A stretch of DNA of 56,341 bases, taken from positions 1 through 56,341 of the forward strand of contig NZ_JACHCR010000033.1 of NCBI RefSeq assembly GCF_014205845.1, read 5' to 3'. Position numbers and translations under genes: made by a program. Shown one piece after another: positions 9,842 through 17,899 of this stretch. This DNA comes from Mucilaginibacter cryoferens (lineage in GTDB: Bacteria > Bacteroidota > Bacteroidia > Sphingobacteriales > Sphingobacteriaceae). Positions within the stretch are counted from its first letter, which is position 1; every line of letters starts with the position of its first letter. Below the pieces are notes generated by a model, which saw only the letters and a program-made list of their open reading frames with translations, searched no databases and had not been told where the DNA came from.

Positions 9842-11599
9842 TTACTCCACCTTAACCACCTTTGTCCGTTCTGATATTCCATTTTCATTAAACGCTTCTA
9901 TCTGGAAATAATAAGGCAGATCCCGGTCCATTCCGCTAAAGTAAAACTCGTTTTTGCCGTAAACCATCATGTTATTGTACAGTTTATCGGCTGCTATGCC
10001 AAAGTAAATGGTATAGCCGGTAGCATTATCATTGGGTTTCCATTTAAGCCAGGAGTTGCGGCGTTCGCTGTCACCACGTAATACAACGAGGTTTTGAACG
10101 GTATCGGGCCTTGCATCGGCACCCTTACCAAACACCCTGAAGCCTGACAAAGCGAATTTTCCCGTAGGCATGTGCAGGTTTACCATTTTTAGGTAGCGCG
10201 CTTTTACATGCGTTTTTAGTTCGATATAATCGTGCGGCACATCTTTTTTATTGGTGCTTTTGTTGATGAGTGACTTCCATACCTTTCCATCCAATGATGA
10301 GTAAACAATATACTGATGAAATACGCCGAGCGATTTACCCATAAATTCCGCATCCTGATCGGCATAATTGATCTGGATGGCGTTGATAGTACTTACCTCG
10401 CCCAGGTCGGCTTTAAACCACTCGCCTTTGTTGGCCGTTTTGGCGCTCCAATAGGTTTTAATGTCTTCATCAACGGCATTGTTGGCATAATACGCGCCCA
10501 GGGTTGAGGAAACTTCTACCGGCTTATTATAATTGAGCAGCATCCAGCCTGTAAAATTACTTTTCAGATGATCTTCGGCCCCGGCAGCTAAGTATTGCGG
10601 ATAATCGCCATAAGCGGTATTACAATACAGGGTGCCATCTTTATCAAAACCTGCAGGCCAAAAGCCAATGCGGCGTTCAAAATTGTTTTTTACCGAAATA
10701 CCCATAGTGCTGATATGCCAGTAATTGCCAAACTTATCTGCCCAGGTTGCTCCATGCCCTGCACCTTTGGCAAAGCCACCGGGTTTGTACGAGAACGGAT
10801 TATGCTTTTGATAGGTGAACGGGCCAAGCGGTTTATCGCCCACAAAAACACCATCGCCATAGCCGCTTTGTTCGGTACCGGGTGCGCCAAATTGCAGGTA
10901 GTATTTGCCGTTATGTTTGTTCATCCACGAGCCTTCAATAAAAGGAAGCAAAAAAACATTGTCGTTATGCTCACCAAAGCGCTCCCAGCCATGTTTTTCG
11001 GGATCGAGCCGGATCATTTCTTTTTTGGGGGCGATGGGGTCAAATGTTTTACGGTCTATCTCCTGCCCGTAAAGCGGCAAGGTATTGCTGGAACCATGAT
11101 AAATGTAAACCCGGCCGTCATCATCTGCAAACATGCCTGGGTCCCAGGCGCCCACTTTAAAGTAATCTTTGGCGGCTTTCCAATCGTCTTTAGTGGGGTT
11201 GGTGCTCATCCAAAGGGTAAAATCTTTATTATAGGTTGATCCTATCACCAACAGGGTATCGCCCAAAACCAAAGTAGCGGGGGCGCAAAGTTCGTCGCCG
11301 GGTACCTGGTTGTAGGGGCGCACAAATTTGCGGTAAACAAAGTTCCAGTTCAACATATCATCGCTCCACCAGTAACCAAACTGGTTGGTGCTAAAAAGGT
11401 AATATTTCCCTTTAAACAAGGTTACGGTAGGGTCGGCAGTGGCGCGATGTTTACCCCAGCCGGCAAAACTCTCAAAGGGGGTATATCCATAATCGAGGTT
11501 AAGGGGGTTGCAATAAGTTAACCTTTTAGTTTGCGCGTTTGCATCCCGCAGGAAAAAACAAAACAGCAGTATGTATAAAGTACGGGTAGTAATCTTCAT
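9842..11599 (-). CDS. GH43-like glycoside hydrolase with C-terminal discoidin (F5/8 type C) module
   Basis: The product has 585 residues. A signal peptide (MKITTRTLYILLFCFFLRDANA) is followed by a five-bladed propeller catalytic domain (about 25-340). The propeller shows TADPTVTLFKGKYYLFST, the probable catalytic base region, and GAWDPGMFADDDGRVYIYHG. A discoidin-like carbohydrate-binding module (about 350-475, with VDEDIKTYWSAK and RYLKMVNLHMP) and an Ig/FN3-like tail follow. The exact substrate (arabinan, xylan or galactan side chain) cannot be fixed. It is divergent from the GH42 gene at 11828, suggesting joint expression for galactose/arabinose-containing glycans. Confidence 0.82.
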   Translation of the reverse strand: MKITTRTLYILLFCFFLRDANAQTKRLTYCNPLNLDYGYTPFESFAGWGKHRATADPTVTLFKGKYYLFSTNQFGYWWSDDMLNWNFVYRKFVRPYNQVPGDELCAPATLVLGDTLLVIGSTYNKDFTLWMSTNPTKDDWKAAKDYFKVGAWDPGMFADDDGRVYIYHGSSNTLPLYGQEIDRKTFDPIAPKKEMIRLDPEKHGWERFGEHNDNVFLLPFIEGSWMNKHNGKYYLQFGAPGTEQSGYGDGVFVGDKPLGPFTYQKHNPFSYKPGGFAKGAGHGATWADKFGNYWHISTMGISVKNNFERRIGFWPAGFDKDGTLYCNTAYGDYPQYLAAGAEDHLKSNFTGWMLLNYNKPVEVSSTLGAYYANNAVDEDIKTYWSAKTANKGEWFKADLGEVSTINAIQINYADQDAEFMGKSLGVFHQYIVYSSLDGKVWKSLINKSTNKKDVPHDYIELKTHVKARYLKMVNLHMPTGKFALSGFRVFGKGADARPDTVQNLVVLRGDSERRNSWLKWKPNDNATGYTIYFGIAADKLYNNMMVYGKNEFYFSGMDRDLPYYFQIEAFNENGISERTKVVKVE

Positions 11600-11827
11600 A
11601 AAACAGGTGCAGATTTATATTGGCAATAACTGCAGGCTAATATCTGTTTTTAAACAGCAATAAAAAGACCGTTTACTACTACATTTATTGCACAAAAGCA
11701 CTCTTTTCGCTCCAGATTCAATAAATTCCAGGTTAATTCTGCCTTTTATAAAACCAAACATTTTACTATTGTGTGTTAATAATACAATTAATTTGTACCT
11801 TCATTTTTACAACCAATTACCGTTTTT

Positions 11828-13912
11828 ATGAATAAGAAATACCTGCTGTTTTTCGTGGTGCAATTATTTTTTGGCGCCTCTGTATTTGCCCAATATCCTA
11901 AAATGGATAAACTGCTATATGGCGTGGCTTACTATGATGAATACATGCCGTACGAAAGGCTGGACAAAGATGTACAGATGATGAAGGATTGCGGCATTAA
12001 CGTGGTGCGCATTGCCGAAAGTACCTGGGGTACGGTTGAACCGCAGGATGGTGTTTTTGACTTTACACATATAGATAGGGTATTGGCCGCCATGCAAAAA
12101 GGTGGGATAAAAGTAATTGTAGGTACACCCACATACGCCATACCCACCTGGATGGCCCGTAAACATCCCGAAATTTTGGCCATCACGCCATCGGGCCAAA
12201 ACCAATATGGGCCGAGGCAGAACATGGACATTACCAATACCGATTTCAGGGTTTATGCCGAACGGGTGATCCGCAAGATAATGGAGCATGTGAAAGATAA
12301 CCCTGCTGTTATTGGTTACCAGGTGGATAATGAAACCAAATCGTACGGTACATCGGGCCCCAACGTGCAGGCCTTGTTTGTGAAATATATGCAGGCCAAA
12401 TATAAAACGCTGGATAATGTTAACAATATATTTGGCCTAAACTATTGGAGTAACCGCATTAATGCCTGGGAAGATTTTCCGTCGATGAACAATACCATCA
12501 ATGCCAGCCTGGCTTCCGAGTTTGCTAAATTTCAGCGGCAATTGGTTACCCAGTATTTAAGCTGGCAGGCAGCTATTGTACGCGAATACAAACGCCCCGA
12601 TCAGTTTATCACCCAAAATTTCGACCTCGACTGGCACGGCTACTCTTTCGGCATCCAGCCCGATGTTGACCATTTTGCGGCGGCCAAAGCGCTGGATATT
12701 GCCGGAATAGATATTTACCACCCCAGTCAGGATAAATTAACCGGTGCCGAAATTTCCTTTGGCGGCGATGTAACCCGGTCTATGAAAGGCGGTAAAAACT
12801 ACCTGGTTATTGAGACCGAGGCACAGGGCTTTCCGCAATGGGTGCCTTATCCGGGGCAGTTGAGGTTGCAGGCTTTTAGTCACCTGGCATCGGGGGCCAA
12901 TATGGTGGGTTACTGGCCCTGGCACTCCATCCATAACTCGGCCGAAACTTATTGGAAAGGCCTGTTAAGTCACGATTTTGAGCCTAACCCGGTTTATAAC
13001 GAGGCAAAAACCATAGGTAAGGATTTCGACCGATTGAGCCCAAAGCTCATCAACCTGAAAAAGAAAAACGATGTAGCCATACTATTCAGCAACGAGGCCC
13101 TTACCGGGTTTAAGGCTTTCGGATTTGGCTGGGGTGTACGCACGGGCTACAACGATGTACTGCGCCAGCTATACGATGGCCTTTATCACATGAACGTAGG
13201 CTGCGACTTTGTTGACCCTACCAGCCAAAACATAGAGAACTATAAACTATTGATAGTGCCTTTATTATATGTCGCTCCCGATAGTTTGCTGCAACGATTA
13301 AACCGCTACGTAAAAAATGGCGGCCATATCATCTACACCTTAAAAAGTGGTTTTAGTGACGAGAACGTAAAAGTGCGCACCACCCACCAACCCGGCATTA
13401 TTGACGAGGCTTGCGGTATTTACTACAGCCAGTTTACAGTACCCGAAAACGTAAGCCTTAAAGGCGACGACTTTAACCTGAAACCCGAAGATAAAAAACT
13501 AAATACCTGGATGGAGTTGATTACCCCCACCACAGCCAAAGTGTTAGCCTATTACGATCATCCGGTTTGGGGTAAATATGCCGCCATTACCGAAAACACT
13601 TATGGCAAAGGCCTGGCAACCTACGTCGGCTGCCTTACGACCAGTGCCGTTACCGATAAGATATTAGCCGACGCGGTTAAAAAAGCCGGCCTTTGGGGTG
13701 CCGACCAGCAATTGACCTTCCCCATAATTACCAAGTTTGGCGTAAACCCGGCCGGTAAAACGCTACATTATTATTTTAACTACTCGGATAAGGAAGTAGG
13801 CTTTACCTATCCTTACGGGAATGGGAAGGAGCTGTTAAGCGGCACAAGCGTGAGCGGTAATGCTGCTATGCAATTGGAGCCATGGGGAGTGAAGATTGTG
13901 GAGGTGAAATAA
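11828..13912 (+). CDS. Beta-galactosidase, glycoside hydrolase family 42
   Basis: The 694-residue protein starts with a signal peptide ending SVFAQ, so it is exported. The GH42 TIM barrel begins MDKLLYGVAYYDEYMP. The acid/base Glu is about residue 169 (YQVDNETKSYG) and the nucleophile Glu about residue 329 (VIETEAQGFPQW). The trimerisation domain (about 410-620) and a short beta C-terminal domain follow. It removes terminal beta-galactosyl units. It is transcribed divergently from the GH43-like gene over a 228-base gap. No SusC/SusD pair adjoins them, so this is not a full polysaccharide utilisation locus. Confidence 0.92.
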   Translation: MNKKYLLFFVVQLFFGASVFAQYPKMDKLLYGVAYYDEYMPYERLDKDVQMMKDCGINVVRIAESTWGTVEPQDGVFDFTHIDRVLAAMQKGGIKVIVGTPTYAIPTWMARKHPEILAITPSGQNQYGPRQNMDITNTDFRVYAERVIRKIMEHVKDNPAVIGYQVDNETKSYGTSGPNVQALFVKYMQAKYKTLDNVNNIFGLNYWSNRINAWEDFPSMNNTINASLASEFAKFQRQLVTQYLSWQAAIVREYKRPDQFITQNFDLDWHGYSFGIQPDVDHFAAAKALDIAGIDIYHPSQDKLTGAEISFGGDVTRSMKGGKNYLVIETEAQGFPQWVPYPGQLRLQAFSHLASGANMVGYWPWHSIHNSAETYWKGLLSHDFEPNPVYNEAKTIGKDFDRLSPKLINLKKKNDVAILFSNEALTGFKAFGFGWGVRTGYNDVLRQLYDGLYHMNVGCDFVDPTSQNIENYKLLIVPLLYVAPDSLLQRLNRYVKNGGHIIYTLKSGFSDENVKVRTTHQPGIIDEACGIYYSQFTVPENVSLKGDDFNLKPEDKKLNTWMELITPTTAKVLAYYDHPVWGKYAAITENTYGKGLATYVGCLTTSAVTDKILADAVKKAGLWGADQQLTFPIITKFGVNPAGKTLHYYFNYSDKEVGFTYPYGNGKELLSGTSVSGNAAMQLEPWGVKIVEVK

Positions 13913-13928
13913 CGGGTTATGCTTTTTT

Positions 13929-14124
13929 GTCATTCTGAGGTCCGAAGAATCTATTATTCATCATGCTTGTTGGCCCTGTAAAGTCTGCGAATAGGAGATG
14001 CTTCGTACCTACCCATGATATGTTAAAAAATGCTTGTCATTCTAAGGTCCGAAGAATCTATTATTCATCATGCTTGTTCGCGCTGTAGAGTAGACGAATA
14101 GATCCTTCGTACCTCAGCATGCCA
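13929..14124. repeat. Two tandem copies of a hairpin repeat (family B)
   Basis: Copy 1 (13929-14019) and copy 2 (14036-14124) share the stretch CCGAAGAATCTATTATTCAT and lie in direct orientation, 107 bases apart. Each has arms that can pair (GAGGTCCGAAGAATCTATT against a later ATAG...GCTTCGTACCT), so each may fold. A left half of a related element lies at 35383-35412. The repeats fill the space between the convergent ends of the GH42 and acr3 genes. Confidence 0.75.
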
Positions 14125-14168
14125 AGGTTTTGAGGGCGTTATTTCCACCCTAATCTCGCGGGAGCTAG

Positions 14169-15248
14169 TTAATCCCGGTTCATACCATAATACCGCTTCC
14201 TCAACCAAAACGCCACATTAACCAAGGCTATCAAAGCCGGCACCTCAACCAGCGGACCGATAACCCCGGCGAACGCCTCGCCGCTATTGATGCCGAAAAC
14301 ACCGATGGATACCGCTATGGCCAGCTCAAAATTATTACCGGCGGCGGTAAAGGATAGGGCTGCGTTTTGCGCATAATCGGCCCCGAGCCATTTGCCTGCC
14401 ATAAAGGTTACCAGGAACATAATGGCAAAATAGATAACCAGCGGGATGGCTATTCGCACTACATCAAAAGGGATCTGTACTATCAGGTCGCCTTTTAGGC
14501 TAAACATTACCAGGATGGTAAACAGTAGTGCAACTAAAGTTACCGGACTTATTTTGGGGATGAACACATTGTTATACCAATTATCGCCTTTCACCTTGCG
14601 TAATACAAACCTGGTTAAAAAGCCGGCAAAAAACGGGATACCTAAATATATCAATACACTTTGGGCTATTTGAGCTATACCGATGTTTACCTGTAAACCC
14701 TTCAGCCCAAAATAGGGTGGTAGTATGGTAACAAATACCCAGGCAAACAGGCTGTAAAAAAGCACCTGGAAAATACTGTTAAAGGCAACCAGTCCGGCAG
14801 CGTATTCGCGGTTACCATCGGCCAGTTCGTTCCAAACAATTACCATGGCAATGCAACGGGCCAGGCCAATCATAATAAGGCCAACCATATAGGCCGGATG
14901 ATCGCGCAAAAAGATTATCGACAGCAAAAACATCAGCACCGGGCCAATAAGCCAGTTCATGACTAACGAGAGCGACAGGATCTTTACATTGCTAAACACC
15001 CTCCCTAATTCTTCGAAGCGTACTTTGGCAAATGGCGGGTACATCATCAGCATTAAACCTATGGCTATAGGTACATTGGTTGTACCAGATTGAAACTGGT
15101 TTATAAACCCTTTGGCCGAGGGTATAAAATAGCCGATGGCTACGCCTGCACCCATAGCAATAAAGATCCAAAGGGTAAGGTACCTATCTAAAAACGACAG
15201 CTTTTTACGCTGCGTGGGGTTACAATTATTTGCACTCATGTTAATCAA
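14169..15248 (-). CDS. acr3: Arsenite efflux transporter Acr3
   Basis: The 359-residue membrane protein has about ten transmembrane segments of the bile-acid/arsenite (BART) superfamily. The family's essential Cys is seen in [17 protein letters not shown] (helix 4), and the conserved [15 protein letters not shown] segment lies near the C-terminus. It exports As(III) across the inner membrane. ATG at 15248 or, three codons later, at 15239 could start it. It is the last gene of the arsenic cluster and has its own operator-like palindrome 13 bases upstream. Confidence 0.95.
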   Translation of the reverse strand: MINMSANNCNPTQRKKLSFLDRYLTLWIFIAMGAGVAIGYFIPSAKGFINQFQSGTTNVPIAIGLMLMMYPPFAKVRFEELGRVFSNVKILSLSLVMNWLIGPVLMFLLSIIFLRDHPAYMVGLIMIGLARCIAMVIVWNELADGNREYAAGLVAFNSIFQVLFYSLFAWVFVTILPPYFGLKGLQVNIGIAQIAQSVLIYLGIPFFAGFLTRFVLRKVKGDNWYNNVFIPKISPVTLVALLFTILVMFSLKGDLIVQIPFDVVRIAIPLVIYFAIMFLVTFMAGKWLGADYAQNAALSFTAAGNNFELAIAVSIGVFGINSGEAFAGVIGPLVEVPALIALVNVAFWLRKRYYGMNRD

Positions 15249-15260
15249 TTACATTTGTTT

Positions 15261-15276
15261 ATTGCGATAAAGCAAT
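15261..15276 (-). promoter_or_regulatory. ArsR operator-like palindrome upstream of acr3
   Basis: ATTGCGATAAAGCAAT is an ATTGC-N6-GCAAT inverted repeat in the 45-base gap between arsR and acr3. It shares its half-site and spacing with elements at 15626-15641 and 17108-17123. The match and the position support regulation by the adjacent ArsR. Confidence 0.55.
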
Positions 15277-15293
15277 ATAATAGATCAAAAAAA

Positions 15294-15623
15294 TCAACAG
15301 CAGTTTTCAGGAAACTTTAAGGTAACAAAAAATGCGTTCAGCTTATCGGCATACTTTTTCCAGTTTGCCTGGTCTATACAGTAATTCATAGATGTGCCAT
15401 CAATGGTGCCTTTAATAATGCCGGCTTCTTTCAGTTCGCGTAGGTGTTGCGATATGGTAGGCTGGGCCAAACCTAAAACCTCTACCAGATCGTTACCTAT
15501 GCAGGCATTGGCTTGTATCAAATGCTCAATAATGGCAATACGCGCCGGGTGGGCAATTGCTTTAAGCATTTTGGCCAGCTCGTTTTGTGCTTCGGTAAAG
15601 TTTTCTGTTTTGGTTAAACCCAT
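15294..15623 (-). CDS. arsR: ArsR/SmtB-family arsenic-responsive repressor
   Basis: The product has 109 residues from ATG 15623. A longer open frame starts at 15686, but that overlaps arsC and its leader does not resemble the family, while MGLTKTENFTEAQ leads into the winged helix (AHPARIAIIEHL and LAQPTISQHLRELKEAG). The usual ELCVCDL metal site is not present. Cysteines occur at ANACIG, MNYCID and in a terminal NCC, so the As(III) site may be of a variant type. An operator-like palindrome lies just upstream of this start. Confidence 0.9.
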   Translation of the reverse strand: MGLTKTENFTEAQNELAKMLKAIAHPARIAIIEHLIQANACIGNDLVEVLGLAQPTISQHLRELKEAGIIKGTIDGTSMNYCIDQANWKKYADKLNAFFVTLKFPENCC

Positions 15624-15625
15624 TG

Positions 15626-15641
15626 TTGGCAATATTACGAT
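15626..15641 (-). promoter_or_regulatory. ArsR operator-like site at the arsR start
   Basis: TTGGCAATATTACGAT keeps the core AATATTACGAT of the site at 17108-17123. It lies 3 to 18 bases upstream of the chosen arsR start, between arsC and arsR, a position that could give autoregulation from an internal promoter. Confidence 0.5.
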
Positions 15642-15666
15642 TAAAGTAGCTGTTATCAAATACAGG

Positions 15667-16080
15667 TTACAAATGCTGCTGCACAAAATTGGCCGAATAG
15701 GCTTTTATCAACTCCCTTACTTTTCTAAATTGTTCCGCTACCTCATCTTCGGTACCTGTAGCCTTTGCCGGATCGGGGAAGTTGTAATGAAAGCGCTCTG
15801 CCCTGGATGGAAAGTAGGGGCAGTTTTCTTTGGCATTATCACAAACGGTAATAATATAATCGAAGTTGACACCCATATACTCATCTACATGGTTTGAGGT
15901 GTGGTTAGCGATATCGATACCATCTTCGGCCATTGTTTTAACGGCTTTGGGGTTTACGCCATGGATCTCTACCCCGGCGCTGTACACCTTTGCTTTATCC
16001 CCGGCAAAATATTGCAAATAACCCTCGGCTATCTGGCTGCGGCAACTGTTGCCGGTACATAATACTAATATGTTTTTCAT
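15667..16080 (-). CDS. arsC: Arsenate reductase, low-molecular-weight phosphatase type
   Basis: The product has 137 residues. The N-terminal phosphatase loop VLCTGNSCRSQIAEGYL (C-x5-R) carries the first active Cys (Cys8), and TVCDNAKENCPYFP carries the other two redox cysteines expected of the thioredoxin-coupled ArsC family. It reduces As(V) to As(III) for export by Acr3. It starts 2 bases after the upstream arsN2 stop, indicating co-transcription. Confidence 0.96.
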   Translation of the reverse strand: MKNILVLCTGNSCRSQIAEGYLQYFAGDKAKVYSAGVEIHGVNPKAVKTMAEDGIDIANHTSNHVDEYMGVNFDYIITVCDNAKENCPYFPSRAERFHYNFPDPAKATGTEDEVAEQFRKVRELIKAYSANFVQQHL

Positions 16081-16082
16081 TT

Positions 16083-16466
16083 TTAATTAAGTTCTTTTTT
16101 CATTACCATGGCCGAAACCGGGCATACGTGGCTAAATTCTGATGAGCCTTTTATTTCATCGGCAACCTCCCCGCGCGATAGGGATACGTATCCTTTCCGC
16201 TTAAAATATTCTGATGCTGTTTCTGTAAGCAGGTAAATGGCTTTCAGCTTTTTGCTTTTTGCCAGGCATTCTACCTCGTTCAACAAGATGTTGGCAATAC
16301 CCTGTTTACGATATTGGGGGCTAACGGCCAGCGAACGGAGCAGGCCGTAATTGCCGTAAATTTCCAACCCAATAACCCCGGTTACCTTGCCGGCATCTAC
16401 CGCAACATAAAAATTGGTTAATGATGTAGGTAGGTCACTAACGGGCAACTTTGCAGCGGTAAGCAA
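16083..16466 (-). CDS. arsN2: Arsenic-cluster GNAT acetyltransferase (ArsN2-like), N-terminus frameshifted
   Basis: The open frame begins at a TTG (16466) and gives 127 residues. The GNAT core is clear (VGLEIYGNYGLLRSL-type strand, SPQYRKQGIANILLNEVE acetyl-CoA motif, ETASEYFKRKGY). The expected start is missing: ATG at 16510 opens MPIENAK in another frame, and the main frame upstream of TTG reads TYRESITALLTAAK. Joining them needs one extra A in the AAA run at 16490-16492, so a 1-base deletion or a sequencing error is likely. ArsN2-type proteins accompany arsenic genes; they may acetylate an organoarsenical, but that is not established for this subtype. Confidence 0.8.
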   Translation of the reverse strand: MLTAAKLPVSDLPTSLTNFYVAVDAGKVTGVIGLEIYGNYGLLRSLAVSPQYRKQGIANILLNEVECLAKSKKLKAIYLLTETASEYFKRKGYVSLSRGEVADEIKGSSEFSHVCPVSAMVMKKELN

Positions 16467-16522
16467 GGCTGTAATACTTTCCCGGTAAGTTTCGCATTTT
16501 CTATCGGCATAAAGCTAAAGTT

Positions 16523-17086
16523 TTAGCAGCAGCCACCACCGGGCGTACAACATTCGGCAGTGGCAGCCAGGTTCTTTAATTCAATTTTGGGTTTTGCAGC
16601 AACCGGCACGCAGCACTCTTCGCCGGTAGCTGTGGTACCGCAATTGCCGCCACGTTCAATAGCTTTGCATTGTACAGTATCCGGCCGCAGGTCGATGATG
16701 AGGTCATTGCCGTTCACTATCACCTGGTTAGGGTGCATCTGCCGGGTATCAAAAGCCGAGTTCCCAAACTCTATTTTAACAATTGCCAATGGGTTTAGCG
16801 GTAATGTTTTTTCAACCAGTTGGATGATAGACAGGGCCTTGTTTACCTGCATGGCACGGTCCTGCTGCTGGTCGATAGGTTCCCAAAGTTGGAGGATAAC
16901 CTCCGTCCAGCTATTCATTTTACCGCCGCAGTCAACAGATGTAATGGGCGCCTGCTTAATTTCGGTAATGTGGTAAGCGGCATCTACCCATTGGTTTTCG
17001 GCATACTGAAATTGCAGATTGAGCTGTGGGTGAAGGAGTAGCTGCTCCTTAAACTCCATCCAGTTTATAGCTTTTTGATCGTTCAT
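16523..17086 (-). CDS. DUF6428 family protein of arsenic operon, cysteine-rich tail
   Basis: The 187-residue soluble protein has the DUF6428 start (NWMEFKEQLLLHPQLNLQF) and a core of mixed strands. The C-terminal quarter is rich in cysteines: GNCGTTATGEECCVP, ATAECCTPGG and the terminal GGCC, giving three vicinal Cys pairs. This family is found with ars genes in Bacteroidota, but its function is not known. The cysteine arrangement would fit As(III) or other soft-metal binding. It is the first gene of the operon and has an operator-like site 22 bases upstream. Confidence 0.85.
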   Translation of the reverse strand: MNDQKAINWMEFKEQLLLHPQLNLQFQYAENQWVDAAYHITEIKQAPITSVDCGGKMNSWTEVILQLWEPIDQQQDRAMQVNKALSIIQLVEKTLPLNPLAIVKIEFGNSAFDTRQMHPNQVIVNGNDLIIDLRPDTVQCKAIERGGNCGTTATGEECCVPVAAKPKIELKNLAATAECCTPGGGCC

Positions 17087-17107
17087 AATAAAAGCATTGA
17101 ATTATAT

Positions 17108-17123
17108 ATTGCAATATTACGAT
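17108..17123 (-). promoter_or_regulatory. ArsR operator-like palindrome at the head of the ars operon
   Basis: ATTGCAATATTACGAT is an imperfect palindrome (ATTGCAAT facing ATTACGAT) 22 bases before the first gene. It shares 11 consecutive bases with the site at 15626-15641 and the ATTGC half-site with 15261-15276. Confidence 0.55.
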
Positions 17124-17194
17124 AAATAGAATAAACACAAATACATTTTAGCAAAAAAAGTTTTTAAATGATCCAGAAATGAAAATAACCCAGC

Positions 17195-17416
17195 TTAAGT
17201 TTTAAGCGTTTTTTGTTTATTGCGTAGCATGATGATGGCTTTATCCGCCCTCACTTTGCGGGTATCCTCCTGTTTGGCCGAGCCCACCCAATCGCAATAA
17301 CCTTGCTTGTATGATTTTGATAAACTTTCAAAAAATTGCAACGCCTCGGGTTCCTGGTTAAGCAATACCTGTAGTTCGGCAGGGGTGCTTTCAATGTGTT
17401 CGCCTTTTTTTAACAT
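17195..17416 (-). CDS. YdeI/OmpD-associated-type small protein
   Basis: This 73-residue protein resembles the C-terminal YdeI/OmdA module: FFESLSKSYKQGYCDWVGSAKQEDTRKVRADKA-type pattern, seen as SLSKSYKQGYCDWVGSAK followed by RKVRADKAIIML. Full-length YdeI proteins are 140-200 residues, so this is a short, single-module form. The domain has been linked to peptide or bacteriocin tolerance in enterobacteria, but the role here is unknown. ATG at 17416 fits. Confidence 0.7.
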   Translation of the reverse strand: MLKKGEHIESTPAELQVLLNQEPEALQFFESLSKSYKQGYCDWVGSAKQEDTRKVRADKAIIMLRNKQKTLKT

Positions 17417-17478
17417 CGGGAATATTTGAGTTGTAAATATGATGTTAATTTGGGGGATGTTATCGGGATTATTAAGGT

Positions 17479-17685
17479 TTAAAGCTTTTCTATTTTCTCA
17501 ATAGCAAGTTTTGTGGCTTTGGCAATAAATGATGAAGTTAAATTCTCTTTTTTGAGCTCGCGGGCTATCTCAAGGGCTTTTTGATGTTCACCTTTTTTCT
17601 CTGCCCTGTCTAATAAGAGTTCTTCAATGCCCATAGTGGTACTCCTTTCTGTTAAAATTTCCACCCCTTGTTCAAGAGGTAGTAT
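17479..17685 (-). pseudogene. C-terminal remnant of a charged-helix tail protein (Rpn/PD-(D/E)XK-like family)
   Basis: A 61-residue frame can start at GTG 17664, but the frame stays open upstream to 17685 with plausible coding sequence (LPLEQGVEI) before a stop. The residues are a charged coiled-coil tail: MGIEELLLDRAEKKGEHQKA, then EIARELKKENL and a final LAIEKIEKL. Such tails end many Bacteroidota proteins of the recombination-promoting nuclease/putative transposase type, whose catalytic domain is absent here. I therefore read it as a gene fragment. The family assignment is by resemblance only. Confidence 0.55.
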
Positions 17686-17899
17686 TTATATCCTGACTCT
17701 CAAAGCGTATATCAACCTGTTAAGATTGCGGGCCATCAAAAAACGGCTTAAGCAATTAAATGTTATAATGATTGTATAGTCTATTTGTAATTAATCTAAA
17801 TAAGAATAGCTTTGCAGAAAATTTAGCCCGGCACGCTGTAGCCAAACTTAATGCCGGGCAAATAATAAATCCGTTAAAATTTATCATTTCAATAAAACT

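Noticed and set aside
17195..17416. YdeI-like gene as a member of the ars operon
   Set aside because: It lies upstream of the operator-like site and has no arsenic link; co-orientation alone is not enough.
17665..17899. Fur box before the siderophore-type receptor
   Set aside because: No convincing GATAATGATTATC-like palindrome could be seen in the upstream gap; iron control is therefore not claimed.
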